Position numbers and translations under genes: made by a program. Below are positions 16,961 to 26,179 of a stretch of 55,757 bases of DNA, in pieces; the first letter of the stretch is position 1, and each line of letters begins with the position of its first letter. The notes below the pieces were generated by a model. That model did no database searches. It worked only from the letters and a program-made list of their open reading frames with translations, and was not told the origin of the DNA. The stretch lies in the NCBI GenBank assembly GCA_022072445.1, contig JAJVHV010000026.1:10290-66046 (forward strand), read 5' to 3'. The stretch comes from Phycisphaerae bacterium (GTDB taxonomy: Bacteria > Planctomycetota > Phycisphaerae > UBA1845 > Fen-1342).

Positions 16961-18724
16961 CTACGCCGCAGGGACCGGAACGCCACGCGACGGCGGCGCG
17001 CTGCGGTCGAGAAAGACGCGCACAGCCTCCAGGAGCATCAGCGCCGCGAGGGCGACAAGGACGGCGGCGATCCAGGGCACGGGACTGGTCGGCAGGCTGA
17101 ACCGTGCGATCAGCGCGTTAACCGCAAACGTCTGCCCGCTGACGAAGCCGACGCGAATCATCCGCAACAATTCCCACATGCTCAGGATGTACATGATCGC
17201 CGCTGGCACGCCGGTGATCAGCCACACCCAGGCGGCCCGGCGTGTGCGCCACAGCCACACGGTGACGCCGATCAATGTCAGGGCTGCCAGAAGCTGGTTG
17301 CTGGCTCCGAAGAGATTCCAGAAGACGCGCCAGGCGGGTACGGCTTTTCCGCTCGGGTCGAGAGGCGCCCGCATCAGGAAATAGAGCGGCACGCCGGTAG
17401 TCAACGCGGTGGCGATGAAACGGCCGGCGTCGCCGTGCCAACCGAGCAGTTCCTGCATGACGTAGCGGCCGAGGCGGGTACAGACGTCGAGCGTGTCATA
17501 AACGAACGTGGTGAAGGCCATCAGTCCGAATGAGACCGCCAGCCCGGCCGGCACGCCGAAGACGCCCAGAAACTGGCCAATGCCGTTGGCGTAGAGGAAG
17601 TTGGGCTGGGGCGATTTCACGAGCGGCGAATCGGCGGCGAGCATCATGACGCAGCAGAGCGAGACGACCGCGACCATGGCCTCCATGAGCATGGCGCCGT
17701 AGCCGACGACCAGCGCATCGGTCTCGCGGCGTAGTTGCTTGGACGTGGTTCCCGAAGCGACCATCGAGTGAAAGCCGGAGCAGGCGCCGCACGCGATCGT
17801 GATGAATAGAAACGGAAAGAGCGGCTGTCCGCCGATGCTGGTCCAGCCGGTGAACGCCGGGTATTCGATCTTCCTCCCGCCGATGAGCAGGCCGGCCATC
17901 CCGCCGAACAGCGCGACGTAAAGGAACCATCCGCCGAGGTGGCCGCGGGGTTGAAGCAGGAGCCACATGGGGACGATGGAGGCCACGAAGCAGTAGGCCA
18001 GCAGAGCGACGTTCCAATAGCGTTGGGCGGTGACGTCGGAGACCTTCAGGAGCTGCGCCAGGTCGAAGGGGAGCGACTGGCCAATCCAGATCGCGACGCC
18101 GACGAGCGGCAGAAAGATGATTGTGGCGGTGTTGATGGAGAGCCGCGTGAAGCGGAGCAGCAGCCCCATGACGACGGGCAGCGCCAGGTAAAGCAGCGAT
18201 GATGTGGCGATTCCGCCGCCGCTGACGGTCTGGCCGCTTTCGAGCTTCTGCACGCCGACGAATCCGGCGGCGGTGATGTCGGTGAAGGCGATGACGACGT
18301 AGACCAGCGCGAGCCAGATGAAGAGCAAGAACAACACGTAGGAGCGGCGGGTCATGTGCTCGCGTACGACTTCGGCGATGGAGCGCGCTCGATGCCGCAC
18401 CGACGCCAGCAGCGCCGTGATGTCGTGCACCCCGCCGATAAGGATCGAGCCGATCAGAATCCAGAGCAGGGCCGGCAGCCAGCCGAACCAGACGCCCGCC
18501 AGGATCGGGCCGACGATCGGGCCGGCGGCGGCGATGGCGGAGAAGTGCTGGCCGAGCAGCGAGGAGGGTTGCAGCGGGACGTAGTCGACGTCGTCGCGGA
18601 GCGCGACGGCCGGCGTCGTCGCGTCCGGGTCAAGCCGCAGCAACCGCGACAGCAGCCGGCCGTAGGCGAGGTAGGCGGCCAGCAGCACCGCCGCGGATGT
18701 CAGGACGATGACCGGCAGGCTCAT
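16961..18724 (-). CDS. cstA: carbon starvation protein CstA (peptide or pyruvate transporter)
   Basis: A 587-residue inner-membrane protein with many hydrophobic helices. Family landmarks include the N-terminal YGRLLSRLL, AAAGPIVGPILAGVWFGWLPA, GGVHDITALLASVRHRARS, and FHSMVASGTTSKQLRRETDA. The C-terminus FWNLFGASNQLLAALTL is typical. CstA proteins take up peptides or pyruvate during carbon limitation. E. coli CstA has about 700 residues, so this is the shorter form common outside Enterobacteria. The small CstA-associated YjiX gene is absent here. Confidence 0.93.
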   Translation of the reverse strand: MSLPVIVLTSAAVLLAAYLAYGRLLSRLLRLDPDATTPAVALRDDVDYVPLQPSSLLGQHFSAIAAAGPIVGPILAGVWFGWLPALLWILIGSILIGGVHDITALLASVRHRARSIAEVVREHMTRRSYVLFLLFIWLALVYVVIAFTDITAAGFVGVQKLESGQTVSGGGIATSSLLYLALPVVMGLLLRFTRLSINTATIIFLPLVGVAIWIGQSLPFDLAQLLKVSDVTAQRYWNVALLAYCFVASIVPMWLLLQPRGHLGGWFLYVALFGGMAGLLIGGRKIEYPAFTGWTSIGGQPLFPFLFITIACGACSGFHSMVASGTTSKQLRRETDALVVGYGAMLMEAMVAVVSLCCVMMLAADSPLVKSPQPNFLYANGIGQFLGVFGVPAGLAVSFGLMAFTTFVYDTLDVCTRLGRYVMQELLGWHGDAGRFIATALTTGVPLYFLMRAPLDPSGKAVPAWRVFWNLFGASNQLLAALTLIGVTVWLWRTRRAAWVWLITGVPAAIMYILSMWELLRMIRVGFVSGQTFAVNALIARFSLPTSPVPWIAAVLVALAALMLLEAVRVFLDRSAPPSRGVPVPAA

Positions 18725-18745
18725 GAGACGTGATCCGCTACGGGC

Positions 18746-20242
18746 TCAGCGGCGCGCGACGGCCTTGCGCGGCCGTCGAGTTTCCGCGCCGCCGCCCGCG
18801 CGGCGCGGCTTGACGATCAGGTCGTACTTGTCGGCGTCGGTGCAGCGGACGTTGACCCAGCCCCCGGGAGCGAAGCTCTGCTCGCTCTCAAGCACGCAGA
18901 CGGAATCGACCTCCGGCGCCTGGCCGGCGTGCCGGGCGATGGCACCGTACGATTCGTCGAACTCGTCGATCAGGACCTCGAACGAACGGCCGATCTGCCG
19001 GCGGGCACGCTCGAAGGCCACCTGCTGCTGCGCCAGCATGAAGCGCTCGTAGCGCTCCTTCTTGACGGCCTCGACGAGCTGCTCGTTCATGCGCCCGGCC
19101 GGCGTTTCAGGCTCGAGCGAATACGTGAAGCCGCCCGCGGCGTCGAAGCCGAAGTCGCGCACGAAATCGAGCAGTTCGGCGAACTCGGCTTCGGTCTCTC
19201 CCGGGAAGCCGACGATGAACGTCGTGCGGATGGTCACACCCGGGATGCGTCGGCGGATTCGCTCCAGCAGCGCCTCGGTCTGGGCGCGGGTCACGCGGCG
19301 ATGCATGCCGCGCAGCACGCGGTCGTTGATGTGTTGCAGCGGGATGTCGATGTACTTGACGATGCGCTCGCTCTCGGCGATCGCGTCGAGCATCGCGTCG
19401 GTCAGCACCGACGGATAGACGTACATCAGGCGGATCCACTTCGCGCCGTCGCAGCCGCGATTCAGCGCCCGCAGCAGTTCCGCGAGACCGCCGTCATAGC
19501 CGATGTCGCCGCCGTAGCTGGTCGTGTCCTGTCCGATCAGGATCAGCTCGCGCGCCCCGTCGGCGATCAGCTCGCGGCACTCTCCGAGCAGTTCGTCGGG
19601 CGTCTTGCTGTGCATGGGTCCGCGAATCGACGGAATGGTGCAGAACGTGCACTTCTGGTTGCAGCCCTCGCTGATGCGGACGTACGCGTAGTGCTGCGGC
19701 GTGAGGCGCAGGCGGGCCTGGTCGCTCCAGCGCTGCGTCGCGCCCGGCGCGATGGGGTGATAGTCGCCCAGGAAAAGGTCCAGCCGCTCGGCGCGCTCCT
19801 GCCGCCACACGGCGCGGACGATGTCGTCGCGGTTGTTCACGCCGACCAGCGCGTCGATCTCAGGCACCCACTCGCGGAGTTTCTCGCCGTCGCGCTGCAC
19901 GAGGCAGCCCGCCACAACGAGCCGGCGAATCTCGCCGCGCCGCTTGCGCTCGGCCAGTTCGCGGCAGACGTCGAGCGCCTCCTGGCGCGAAGACTCGAGG
20001 AACCCGCACGTGTTCACGACGATCACGTCGGCGGCGGATTCGTCGCCGCTGATCACGCAGCCGGACTCGGCCAGGCGGCCCAGCATGGCTTCCGAATCGA
20101 CGAGGTTCTTGGCGCAGCCCAGCGAGACGAATGAGACCACCGGCGCCCCGTCCGGTAACGCGAGCGACGCGCTCGGGCGCGCAGCACCCCCGGGACCGAA
20201 CACGGGCAGCGACACGCCGCGCGACGATCGATCTTCACTCAT
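18746..20242 (-). CDS. rimO: ribosomal protein S12 methylthiotransferase RimO
   Basis: Radical-SAM enzyme that methylthiolates the conserved aspartate of ribosomal protein S12. Three cysteines of the N-terminal MTTase domain are in SLGCAKN, VNTCGFLE and AGCLVQR. The radical-SAM cluster is CNQKCTFC, preceded by AYVRISEG. The YIDIPLQH segment and the C-terminal TRAM domain are present. SLGCAKNLVDSE and the IPSIRGP stretch separate RimO from MiaB. At 498 residues it is slightly long. The excess is a Pro/Gly-rich leader of about 35 residues and a basic tail. It is 22 bases upstream of cstA on the same strand. Confidence 0.95.
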   Translation of the reverse strand: MSEDRSSRGVSLPVFGPGGAARPSASLALPDGAPVVSFVSLGCAKNLVDSEAMLGRLAESGCVISGDESAADVIVVNTCGFLESSRQEALDVCRELAERKRRGEIRRLVVAGCLVQRDGEKLREWVPEIDALVGVNNRDDIVRAVWRQERAERLDLFLGDYHPIAPGATQRWSDQARLRLTPQHYAYVRISEGCNQKCTFCTIPSIRGPMHSKTPDELLGECRELIADGARELILIGQDTTSYGGDIGYDGGLAELLRALNRGCDGAKWIRLMYVYPSVLTDAMLDAIAESERIVKYIDIPLQHINDRVLRGMHRRVTRAQTEALLERIRRRIPGVTIRTTFIVGFPGETEAEFAELLDFVRDFGFDAAGGFTYSLEPETPAGRMNEQLVEAVKKERYERFMLAQQQVAFERARRQIGRSFEVLIDEFDESYGAIARHAGQAPEVDSVCVLESEQSFAPGGWVNVRCTDADKYDLIVKPRRAGGGAETRRPRKAVARR

Positions 20243-20324
20243 GTATCACGCCCTGGGGAGGGGATGCGGACATAATCTGGCTATTTTAGCAGCTCGGCGC
20301 TGCCAAACAACCGCGCCGTGCTCG

Positions 20325-22298
20325 TCAGTTCGGCGCGGCGGCCGGGCGTCCACCCTTGACCGGATCGCTGGCCCCCACGGCGGACCCGTCGGGCAGAAAG
20401 TGAATCGCGGTGACGCAGCCCACGCCGCCGGTGGTGCGGACGTTGTGTCCCAGGGCGCGCAATCCCTCGCTCAGACCCGCGTCGGCGTCGGCAGTGATGT
20501 TCAGCTCGTCAGGCTTCCACTGATGATGCAGGCGCGGCGCGGTCATGGCCTGCTGAAGCTCGCGGCCGCGCGTGATGACGTGAAGAACGACCTGAAGCGT
20601 CGCCGAGATGATCCGCGGACCGCCCGACGCGCCGGCCGTGAGTATCGGCCGGCCGTCGCGCGTGACGATGGTGGGCGACATGCTGGAGAGTGGCCGGCGG
20701 CCGGGCGCGACCAGATTCGCGCTGCCCTGCACAAGTCCGAAATAGTTCGGCTTGCCCGGCTCGGTCGCGAAGTCATCGAGCTGGTTGTTCAGCGGAAAGC
20801 CATACGGCTCGACCAGCACCCACGAGCCCAGTGCGGTGTTGACCGTTTCAGTCCAGGCGACGATGTTGCCTGCGCGGTCGGCCACGCAGAAGTGCGTCGT
20901 GCCGTGATCGTCGGGCAGTTGCTCCGATCCACACTCTTCGGACCGGCCCGCACGGTCGGGGGCGACGCGCTGCGCCAGGCGGCGCGCGTAATCCCCGCTC
21001 AGCAGCGCCGCGACCGGGATCTTCGACGCGTCCGGATCGCCCAGCCAGCGGGCGCGGTCGGCAAATGCGTGCCGCATGGCCTCGACCAGCAGGTGCGAGC
21101 GCTGCACCTCGTCAGCGTCGCGCGACTGCGGCAGATGCGCGAGAATGTTCAGCGTCTGCGCGATGCACACGCCACCCGACGACGGCGGCGGCATCGACAC
21201 GACCTCGAAACCGCGAAACGTGACGCGCAGCGGCTCGCGCTCGACGACGCGATAGCCGCGCAGGTCTGCCGGCGTCAGCGCCCCGCCGCTGCCGTTCACC
21301 GCCGCGACGATCGCCGCCCCGATCGCGCCTTCGTAGAATTCGCGCGGGCCGCGCTGGCCGATCAGCCGCAGCGTCCGCGCCAGCTCCGGGTTTGTGATTC
21401 TCTCGCCGACGCGCGGCGGTTCGCCGCCCGGCGCGACGCGCTGCCGCACCCAGGGAAAGCGGCGCAGCAACGCCGGGTGTTCATGCATGTCATGCACGGC
21501 CGCCTCGCAGAATCCGCGGTAGCTGGGCGTGACCTCGAAGCCGGATTCCGCCAGCCGCGCGGCGCGCTCGGCCAGCTCCGCCAGCGGCCGCGTGCCGTAG
21601 CGCCGCACGACGTGCTCATACGCCGCCGCCACACCCGGCACACCGGCGGCACTACCGCCGTAGACGCTGGGTGGCAGGTCGTCGGTTGCCGACTTGCGCA
21701 ACTCGGCAAAGCGTTCCGGCGTCGCGGCCGCGGGGGCCATTTCGCGGAAATCCAGCGCTACGAAGCGGCGCTGGGCGACGAGGTAAGCGACCATGAAGCC
21801 GCCGCCGCCCAGACCCGTGTCATTGGGGCGCGTGACGCCCAGCGCCATCGAGGTGGCGATGGCGGCGTCGAAGGCGTTGCCGCCGGCGGCGAGCACGTCG
21901 GCCCCGCAGCGCGAGGCTTCGGCGGTGTCGGCGGCGACCATGCCGTCGCGTCCGCGGGCGATCCAGGCGGGATCATCGGCGAAGGCGATTGCCGGCGCGA
22001 GGTTGCAGCAGACGACCGCCAACGCAAGCATGTTGCACAGCCGCGAGGTGGAAATGTGGCCCAGCCGCCCTCGGCTGTGAGTGCCGACCATCTGGCCCAG
22101 CCGCGAGGTGGAAATGTGGCCCAGCCGCCCTCGGCTATGAGTGTCGACCATGTGGCACAGGCGCCCTCGGCTGTGACTGCCGAACATGTGGCACAGCCGC
22201 CCTCGGCTGTGAGTGTAGCGCCGTCGCCCTTGCGTGTGTCGCGCCCATCCGGCCAGCGCCGCGTGTCCCGAGCGATCCTTCCGCGCACCGTCAATCAT
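20325..22298 (-). CDS. ggt: gamma-glutamyltransferase, with repeat-derived N-terminal extension
   Basis: Cleaves gamma-glutamyl bonds such as that of glutathione, normally in the periplasm. The autoprocessing site is DDHGTTHFCVAD, with the first Thr of TTH as the new N-terminal nucleophile. The small-subunit motif SSMSPTIV and GASGGPRI are present. The frame opens with ATG at 22298, which overlaps the rmuC stop and follows GGAGG. However, its first 89 residues are mostly translated dispersed repeat (HSRGRLCHM-type units). A signal peptide then starts at ATG 22031 (MLALAVVCCNLAPAIAFADD), giving the usual 568-residue enzyme, but without a ribosome site. Which start is used is open. The longer one would bury the signal peptide. 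Confidence 0.88.
   Translation of the reverse strand: MIDGARKDRSGHAALAGWARHTQGRRRYTHSRGRLCHMFGSHSRGRLCHMVDTHSRGRLGHISTSRLGQMVGTHSRGRLGHISTSRLCNMLALAVVCCNLAPAIAFADDPAWIARGRDGMVAADTAEASRCGADVLAAGGNAFDAAIATSMALGVTRPNDTGLGGGGFMVAYLVAQRRFVALDFREMAPAAATPERFAELRKSATDDLPPSVYGGSAAGVPGVAAAYEHVVRRYGTRPLAELAERAARLAESGFEVTPSYRGFCEAAVHDMHEHPALLRRFPWVRQRVAPGGEPPRVGERITNPELARTLRLIGQRGPREFYEGAIGAAIVAAVNGSGGALTPADLRGYRVVEREPLRVTFRGFEVVSMPPPSSGGVCIAQTLNILAHLPQSRDADEVQRSHLLVEAMRHAFADRARWLGDPDASKIPVAALLSGDYARRLAQRVAPDRAGRSEECGSEQLPDDHGTTHFCVADRAGNIVAWTETVNTALGSWVLVEPYGFPLNNQLDDFATEPGKPNYFGLVQGSANLVAPGRRPLSSMSPTIVTRDGRPILTAGASGGPRIISATLQVVLHVITRGRELQQAMTAPRLHHQWKPDELNITADADAGLSEGLRALGHNVRTTGGVGCVTAIHFLPDGSAVGASDPVKGGRPAAAPN
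22033..22215. repeat. cluster of dispersed CAGCCGCCCTCGGCTGT-type repeats
   Basis: Several imperfect copies of a short palindromic element (core CCGCCCTCGGCTGTGA, alternating with CCGCGAGGTGGAAATGTGG) lie head to tail inside the 5' end of the gamma-glutamyltransferase frame. Read on the plus strand they would encode VAQPPSAV. On the minus strand they encode HSRGRLCHM or AEGGCAT-type peptides. The same element occurs in the RHS gene at 53199-53280. Confidence 0.85.
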
Positions 22299-23664
22299 GG
22301 AGCCCCTCCAACGGCCGGGTCACGCCGGCCGGCCCGCGCTCGACTTCGTTGCTCAGCGGCTCGGCAGGCGCGCCCAACAGGTCTGCGGAGACGGTCCGCG
22401 GCGTCGAATCGACGCGTGCCGGCGACGCCAGTTCCTCGCCGCTCCCGGCGCCGAGGTCGCTGAATCGACGAGCTGCGACGAGCACACGGCTCTCGAACGA
22501 ACCGACGGCCTTATTGTACGCCTTGACCGCGGTTCCCAGGCCATTGCCGACGCCATCCAAGTGTGACGCGAGCGTCGCGAGCCGTTTGTGTAGATCCCGA
22601 CCCAGCGCGCTGATTTCCTCGGCACTCTCGGCGATTCGCTCCTCGCGCCAGCCGTACGCGACCGCGCGAAGGAGCGCGATCAGCGTCGTGGGTGTGGCGA
22701 GGATGACTTTTCGGCCCACGCCGGCTTCGATTAACGATGGATCGTGCTGCAACGCGGCGCTGAAGAACGATTCTCCCGGCAGGAACAGCACGACGAACTC
22801 CGGCGCCGGCCTGAACTCGTCCCAGTATGCCTTGTCGCTGAGCTGAGTCAGGTGGGTGCGCACCTGTCGCGCATGCTCCCGCAGCTTCGCGCTGCGGGCG
22901 TCGTCGTCGGGAGCTTCGAGCGCTTCCATGTATGCGGCGAGCGGCACCTTCGAATCCACGACCACCTGTTTTCCGCCCGGGAGTTTGACGATCATGTCGG
23001 GGCGCAGCTTGCCGTCGGGCGTGCTCGCGCTTTCCTGCTGCACAAAATCGCAGCGCTCGATCATGTCCGCCAGCTCGACGACGCGCTTGAGCTGCATCTC
23101 TCCCCATCGTCCGCGGACCGTCGGAGAGCGCAGCGCCCGCACCAGGTTGCCCGTCTCGCTGCGAAGCTGGTCTTCGGTCGCCGCCATCGACCTGAGCTGA
23201 GCGGTCAGGCCGCCGTAGCTCTCGGCGCGGGTTTTTTCCAGTTCGCGGACGTTGACGTCGACCTTTTCGAGCGATTCGCGCAGCGGCTTGATGAGTTCGT
23301 CGATGGACGTCTGCCGCGCGCTGAGGTCGCCGCGGGCGGACTCCATGAGCTTTTCAAACGTGCTCTGCGCCTGCTGTGTGAACGTCTCGTTGTTGCCGCG
23401 GAGGGCGTCGGCGGCCAGGGCCTTGAACGCGTTGGACAGCTTCTGCTCGGCTTCGTCGAGCAGCCTGAGCTTGTCCGCCGCCGCCTGCCGCTCGCCGGCG
23501 AGCTGCGTCTCGAGCTCCGCGACGCGAACGGCGGCCCTTGCCGCGCCGCGCTGCTCGCCGTTCGCTTCCGCGGCCTTCAGCAGCGGCCGTGTGAGCAGCC
23601 ACGCCAGCCCCGCGCCCAGTGCCACGCCCACCAACCCAGCGATGATCGCGACCCAATCACCCAT
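22291..23664 (-). CDS. rmuC: DNA recombination protein RmuC
   Basis: RmuC limits recombination between short inverted repeats and has a predicted nuclease-like core. The 457-residue protein has one N-terminal membrane helix (AIIAGLVGVALGAGLAWLL), a long coiled coil to about residue 150, and the RmuC core: VRGRWGEMQLKRVVELADM, LPGGKQVVVDSKVPLAAY, KAYWDEF, FLPGESFFSAAL, LATPTTLIALLRAVAYGW. Its TGA overlaps the ATG of the gamma-glutamyltransferase frame by 8 bases. A role in managing the many inverted repeats in this genome is only speculation. Confidence 0.95.
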   Translation of the reverse strand: MGDWVAIIAGLVGVALGAGLAWLLTRPLLKAAEANGEQRGAARAAVRVAELETQLAGERQAAADKLRLLDEAEQKLSNAFKALAADALRGNNETFTQQAQSTFEKLMESARGDLSARQTSIDELIKPLRESLEKVDVNVRELEKTRAESYGGLTAQLRSMAATEDQLRSETGNLVRALRSPTVRGRWGEMQLKRVVELADMIERCDFVQQESASTPDGKLRPDMIVKLPGGKQVVVDSKVPLAAYMEALEAPDDDARSAKLREHARQVRTHLTQLSDKAYWDEFRPAPEFVVLFLPGESFFSAALQHDPSLIEAGVGRKVILATPTTLIALLRAVAYGWREERIAESAEEISALGRDLHKRLATLASHLDGVGNGLGTAVKAYNKAVGSFESRVLVAARRFSDLGAGSGEELASPARVDSTPRTVSADLLGAPAEPLSNEVERGPAGVTRPLEGLHD

Positions 23665-23708
23665 GCGGATAGTCTAATCGCCCGCCGCGCCGCTGGCGCG
23701 GCATGCGA

Positions 23709-24203
23709 TCACTCCGCACGCGCGCTGCGCCGAACTGGGGCGCCGCATTCCGGGCACACTCCGCTGACGTTGCCGGTCAGATCGTACTCGCATTGTGTGC
23801 AGTGCCCGACAGTGCGACGGCGCCGCCTCCACGGTATCAGCGCGGCCAGGCCCGGCAGCAGCAACACCGCGGGCACCCAAAACGGGATGATCCAGCGACA
23901 AGGCGGAAATCCATGCGTAATCGGCGGCCACAGCAGATAGAAACCTCGACCACGCGGGATGACCTGAACACACGGAATGTGACTGACCGGTTGAAGCAGC
24001 CAGAGTCGACCGTGCGACACGAGCACTAGGGCCCGAAACGGCTCACAGCCAAAGTTGAATTGCGTGTCCCGACTTGCCAGGCCCAGCGCGACGACGGCTA
24101 CGAGGGCAATCGCGCACCCGATCGGCAGCAGCCGCCGGGCCAGCCGCGCGAACCCGCGATACGACCAGCCTCGCAGGAATCCCGCAATTCTCTTCCGCCG
24201 CAT
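23709..24203 (-). CDS. membrane protein with C-terminal zinc ribbon (planctomycete type)
   Basis: A 164-residue protein with two predicted transmembrane helices (about 25-44 and 106-123) and a C-terminal treble-clef-like zinc ribbon: CTQCEYDLTGN, then GVCPECG. The YDLTGN-x-SG-x-CPECG pattern recurs in hypothetical membrane proteins of planctomycetes and is the best lineage marker in the window. Function is unknown. It may bind zinc or act as a small adaptor at the membrane. The start at 24203 has only a weak GAG upstream. Confidence 0.75.
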   Translation of the reverse strand: MRRKRIAGFLRGWSYRGFARLARRLLPIGCAIALVAVVALGLASRDTQFNFGCEPFRALVLVSHGRLWLLQPVSHIPCVQVIPRGRGFYLLWPPITHGFPPCRWIIPFWVPAVLLLPGLAALIPWRRRRRTVGHCTQCEYDLTGNVSGVCPECGAPVRRSARAE

Positions 24204-24376
24204 GCCGAATTCTCAGTCGCGTTGCATCGCGAGGCAAGGCGAGCACACCCGAACACTCAAGTGTGCGAAGTGGCGTGCAGCGGCCCGTGCGACCTTCGCT
24301 CCACTTCGCTTCATCGCCTCACCCGGCGCTGCCGGACGCGCAGCCTCTGCTGGACGCGCGGGTGGGCGCCGCTATC

Positions 24377-25240
24377 ATGATGTCATACGATCCATGGTGC
24401 ATGATGCCCGTCGAGAAACTCCCGAGTTTTCGCTCACCGCCCGTGATTGAGACGGTGTTGGGTGTGCAGTTTGACCGGATCCCGGGCTTCGGCAATGGGC
24501 ACCTCGGCGCGTTCTGGGCACACCTCAAGACTGGCTTGCTGGCCGTCCCATCCGACCCGGGCGAGTCATGGTCGCGCGTGTCAGACGCCCCGCCGATCGA
24601 CGCCGCGTTCGAGCGCTTCGCCGACGATCAGGCTTGGGGACCTGAGTCCGCACTCCGCATGTCCAACGATCTCGCATCGCGCCTGCAAATCCGCAGTTCG
24701 AGCGGCGAGTTCATGATTCAGCTTCAGAACGGTCGGCTGCATTACAACTGGATCAAGACCGGTCAGCAGGACTATCGACGTTACCAGCACGTTCGACCCC
24801 AGTTTGAACAGCTCTTACACGTGTTTCGCGCATTCCTTCAGGATCAATCCCTCGGAGCGCTGCGCCCCAATCAGTGGGAAGTGACCTACGTCAATCACAT
24901 CCCGCGCGGATCAGTTTGGCAGACGCCGTCCGACTGGCACTTGGTTTTGCCGGGGCTGCTCGGCGACCCGTCAGAAGTGACACACGCGCGCATTGAAAGC
25001 ACATCGGGATCGTGGAACTACGAGATTCCAGAGCGCATGGGGCGCCTTCATGTGAACCTGCGACACGCGCGGACGGAGGCCGGCGAGGAAGTGCTGCGCC
25101 TCACGCTGACCGCTCGAGGTCCGCTTGCAAACGGTGCCGCACTCGTCGAGAGCCTGGATCTCGGCCGCCGCACGATCGTCCTCGCCTTCGATCGGATAAC
25201 ATCTGAGCAATCCCACGTCGCCTGGGGAAGAGAACCATGA
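24377..25240 (+). CDS. TIGR04255 family protein
   Basis: About 287 residues. Family features are the N-terminal SPPVIETVLGVQFD strand and helix, the central SGEFMIQLQNGRLHYNW with YRRYQHVRPQFEQLL, and the C-terminal LAFDRITS. The biochemical function of TIGR04255 proteins is not established. Several ATGs are close together (24377, 24380, 24401, 24404) and none has a strong ribosome site. The last would begin MPVEKLPSF and fits the family N-terminus well. It overlaps the next gene by 4 bases (ATGA), which indicates coupled translation. Confidence 0.78.
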   Translation: MMSYDPWCMMPVEKLPSFRSPPVIETVLGVQFDRIPGFGNGHLGAFWAHLKTGLLAVPSDPGESWSRVSDAPPIDAAFERFADDQAWGPESALRMSNDLASRLQIRSSSGEFMIQLQNGRLHYNWIKTGQQDYRRYQHVRPQFEQLLHVFRAFLQDQSLGALRPNQWEVTYVNHIPRGSVWQTPSDWHLVLPGLLGDPSEVTHARIESTSGSWNYEIPERMGRLHVNLRHARTEAGEEVLRLTLTARGPLANGAALVESLDLGRRTIVLAFDRITSEQSHVAWGREP

Positions 25241-25647
25241 GTGCGGACGCATCGAGCACATTCATCGCCAGCGAACCGGTCTCCATCAGCCCGCCGACGG
25301 GCGCCATCGACGACGCGGCCGAACTTGTGTCGATGGCGGGGCGCGAAGCGTGGCGTAAGGTGGTTGACTGCACACTCATAGAGTGGGGCGCCAGACCCGA
25401 GCAGCTTGCCGAGGCAGAACTCATCCCGCCGACCCGGCCGGCTGTCCAGCGGGCGATCCAAATCGCCGAGAGTTTCCGCGAGAGCTCGGCGCCGCCGCCG
25501 ATGCGCGTCGTGCCTGACGGCGACGGTGGCATCGTGATGGAGCGTTGGACTGAGACCACCATGCGATCCATCGAGATCGACCGCGACGGGTGCGCGGAGT
25601 TGGTGATGACCCGCGACGCGCGCGTGATTGAGCGCATCCGATTGTGA
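25237..25647 (+). CDS. hypothetical partner of TIGR04255 protein
   Basis: A 136-residue acidic protein translationally coupled to the TIGR04255 gene by an ATGA overlap. It has no signal or membrane segment. The motif VVPDGDGGIVMERW followed by a short beta region resembles small proteins encoded beside TIGR04255 genes in other genomes. This is a recollection of family context, not a search result. Function is unknown. The tight coupling suggests it forms a complex with the upstream product. Confidence 0.7.
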   Translation: MSADASSTFIASEPVSISPPTGAIDDAAELVSMAGREAWRKVVDCTLIEWGARPEQLAEAELIPPTRPAVQRAIQIAESFRESSAPPPMRVVPDGDGGIVMERWTETTMRSIEIDRDGCAELVMTRDARVIERIRL

Positions 25648-25660
25648 CGGGTGGCGTCGG

Positions 25661-26089
25661 ATGCCCGCACTCGATCCTCACGATTTGATCGACGACGATG
25701 AAATCGTGTTCCGTCGGGTGTCGGAGAAGAGCGGCTGGTACGACGCCAAGTCGAGCCGGCCAGTGGCTTGGACCGCGTTCAAGCCCAATTCCAACGACCA
25801 TGACGGCGTTTCCGTGTGGCGCGCCAAGTACCAATCCGCCGCCGATGTCGCAGCTATCGGTGCCCGTCCCGGGACACGCTATTTCGTCCTGGCGATCCGC
25901 GTTAGCCAGCTCAGGAGCGCCGGTGCTCAGATTGTCCCCACGCCAGTCTCCGGCGCGGCGGGGCACGCCTCGATATCAAGCCTGCGCGTGGACGCCTACC
26001 ACGAATCAAAAGACGCTGTCCGGGCATTGGCGGAACGGATTGCCAATGAGATTATCGAACCAGTCGAGGGACCGTTCGGTCCGTTTTGA
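25661..26089 (+). CDS. hypothetical protein, third gene of TIGR04255 module
   Basis: Soluble 142-residue protein with ATG 14 bases after the preceding stop. The N-terminus is acidic (DPHDLIDDDEIVFRRV) and the middle carries small beta segments. A helix with VRALAERIANEIIEP closes the protein. I do not recognise the family. The short spacing and common strand make a three-gene operon likely. Upstream in-frame GTG codons exist but overlap the preceding gene. Confidence 0.65.
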   Translation: MPALDPHDLIDDDEIVFRRVSEKSGWYDAKSSRPVAWTAFKPNSNDHDGVSVWRAKYQSAADVAAIGARPGTRYFVLAIRVSQLRSAGAQIVPTPVSGAAGHASISSLRVDAYHESKDAVRALAERIANEIIEPVEGPFGPF

Positions 26090-26179
26090 CGGCAGCGGCC
26101 AATCGTCTCAACCACAGCCGCCTACCTCCCCCGCCGCGCCGGCTCGGCAGGAGCCGCGCCCTCCCGGTAGCATGCTCCC

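Noticed and set aside
19821-22463. Very long plus-strand open frame opposite rimO and ggt
   Set aside because: It is a codon-aligned antisense shadow. In GC-rich DNA the reverse of real codons seldom gives stops. The product is Arg/Ala-rich, with no recognisable domain, while the opposite strand encodes clear enzymes. The same applies to 325-1665, 2392-3984, 10370-12418, 34800-36734, 37597-39426 and 43251-45065.
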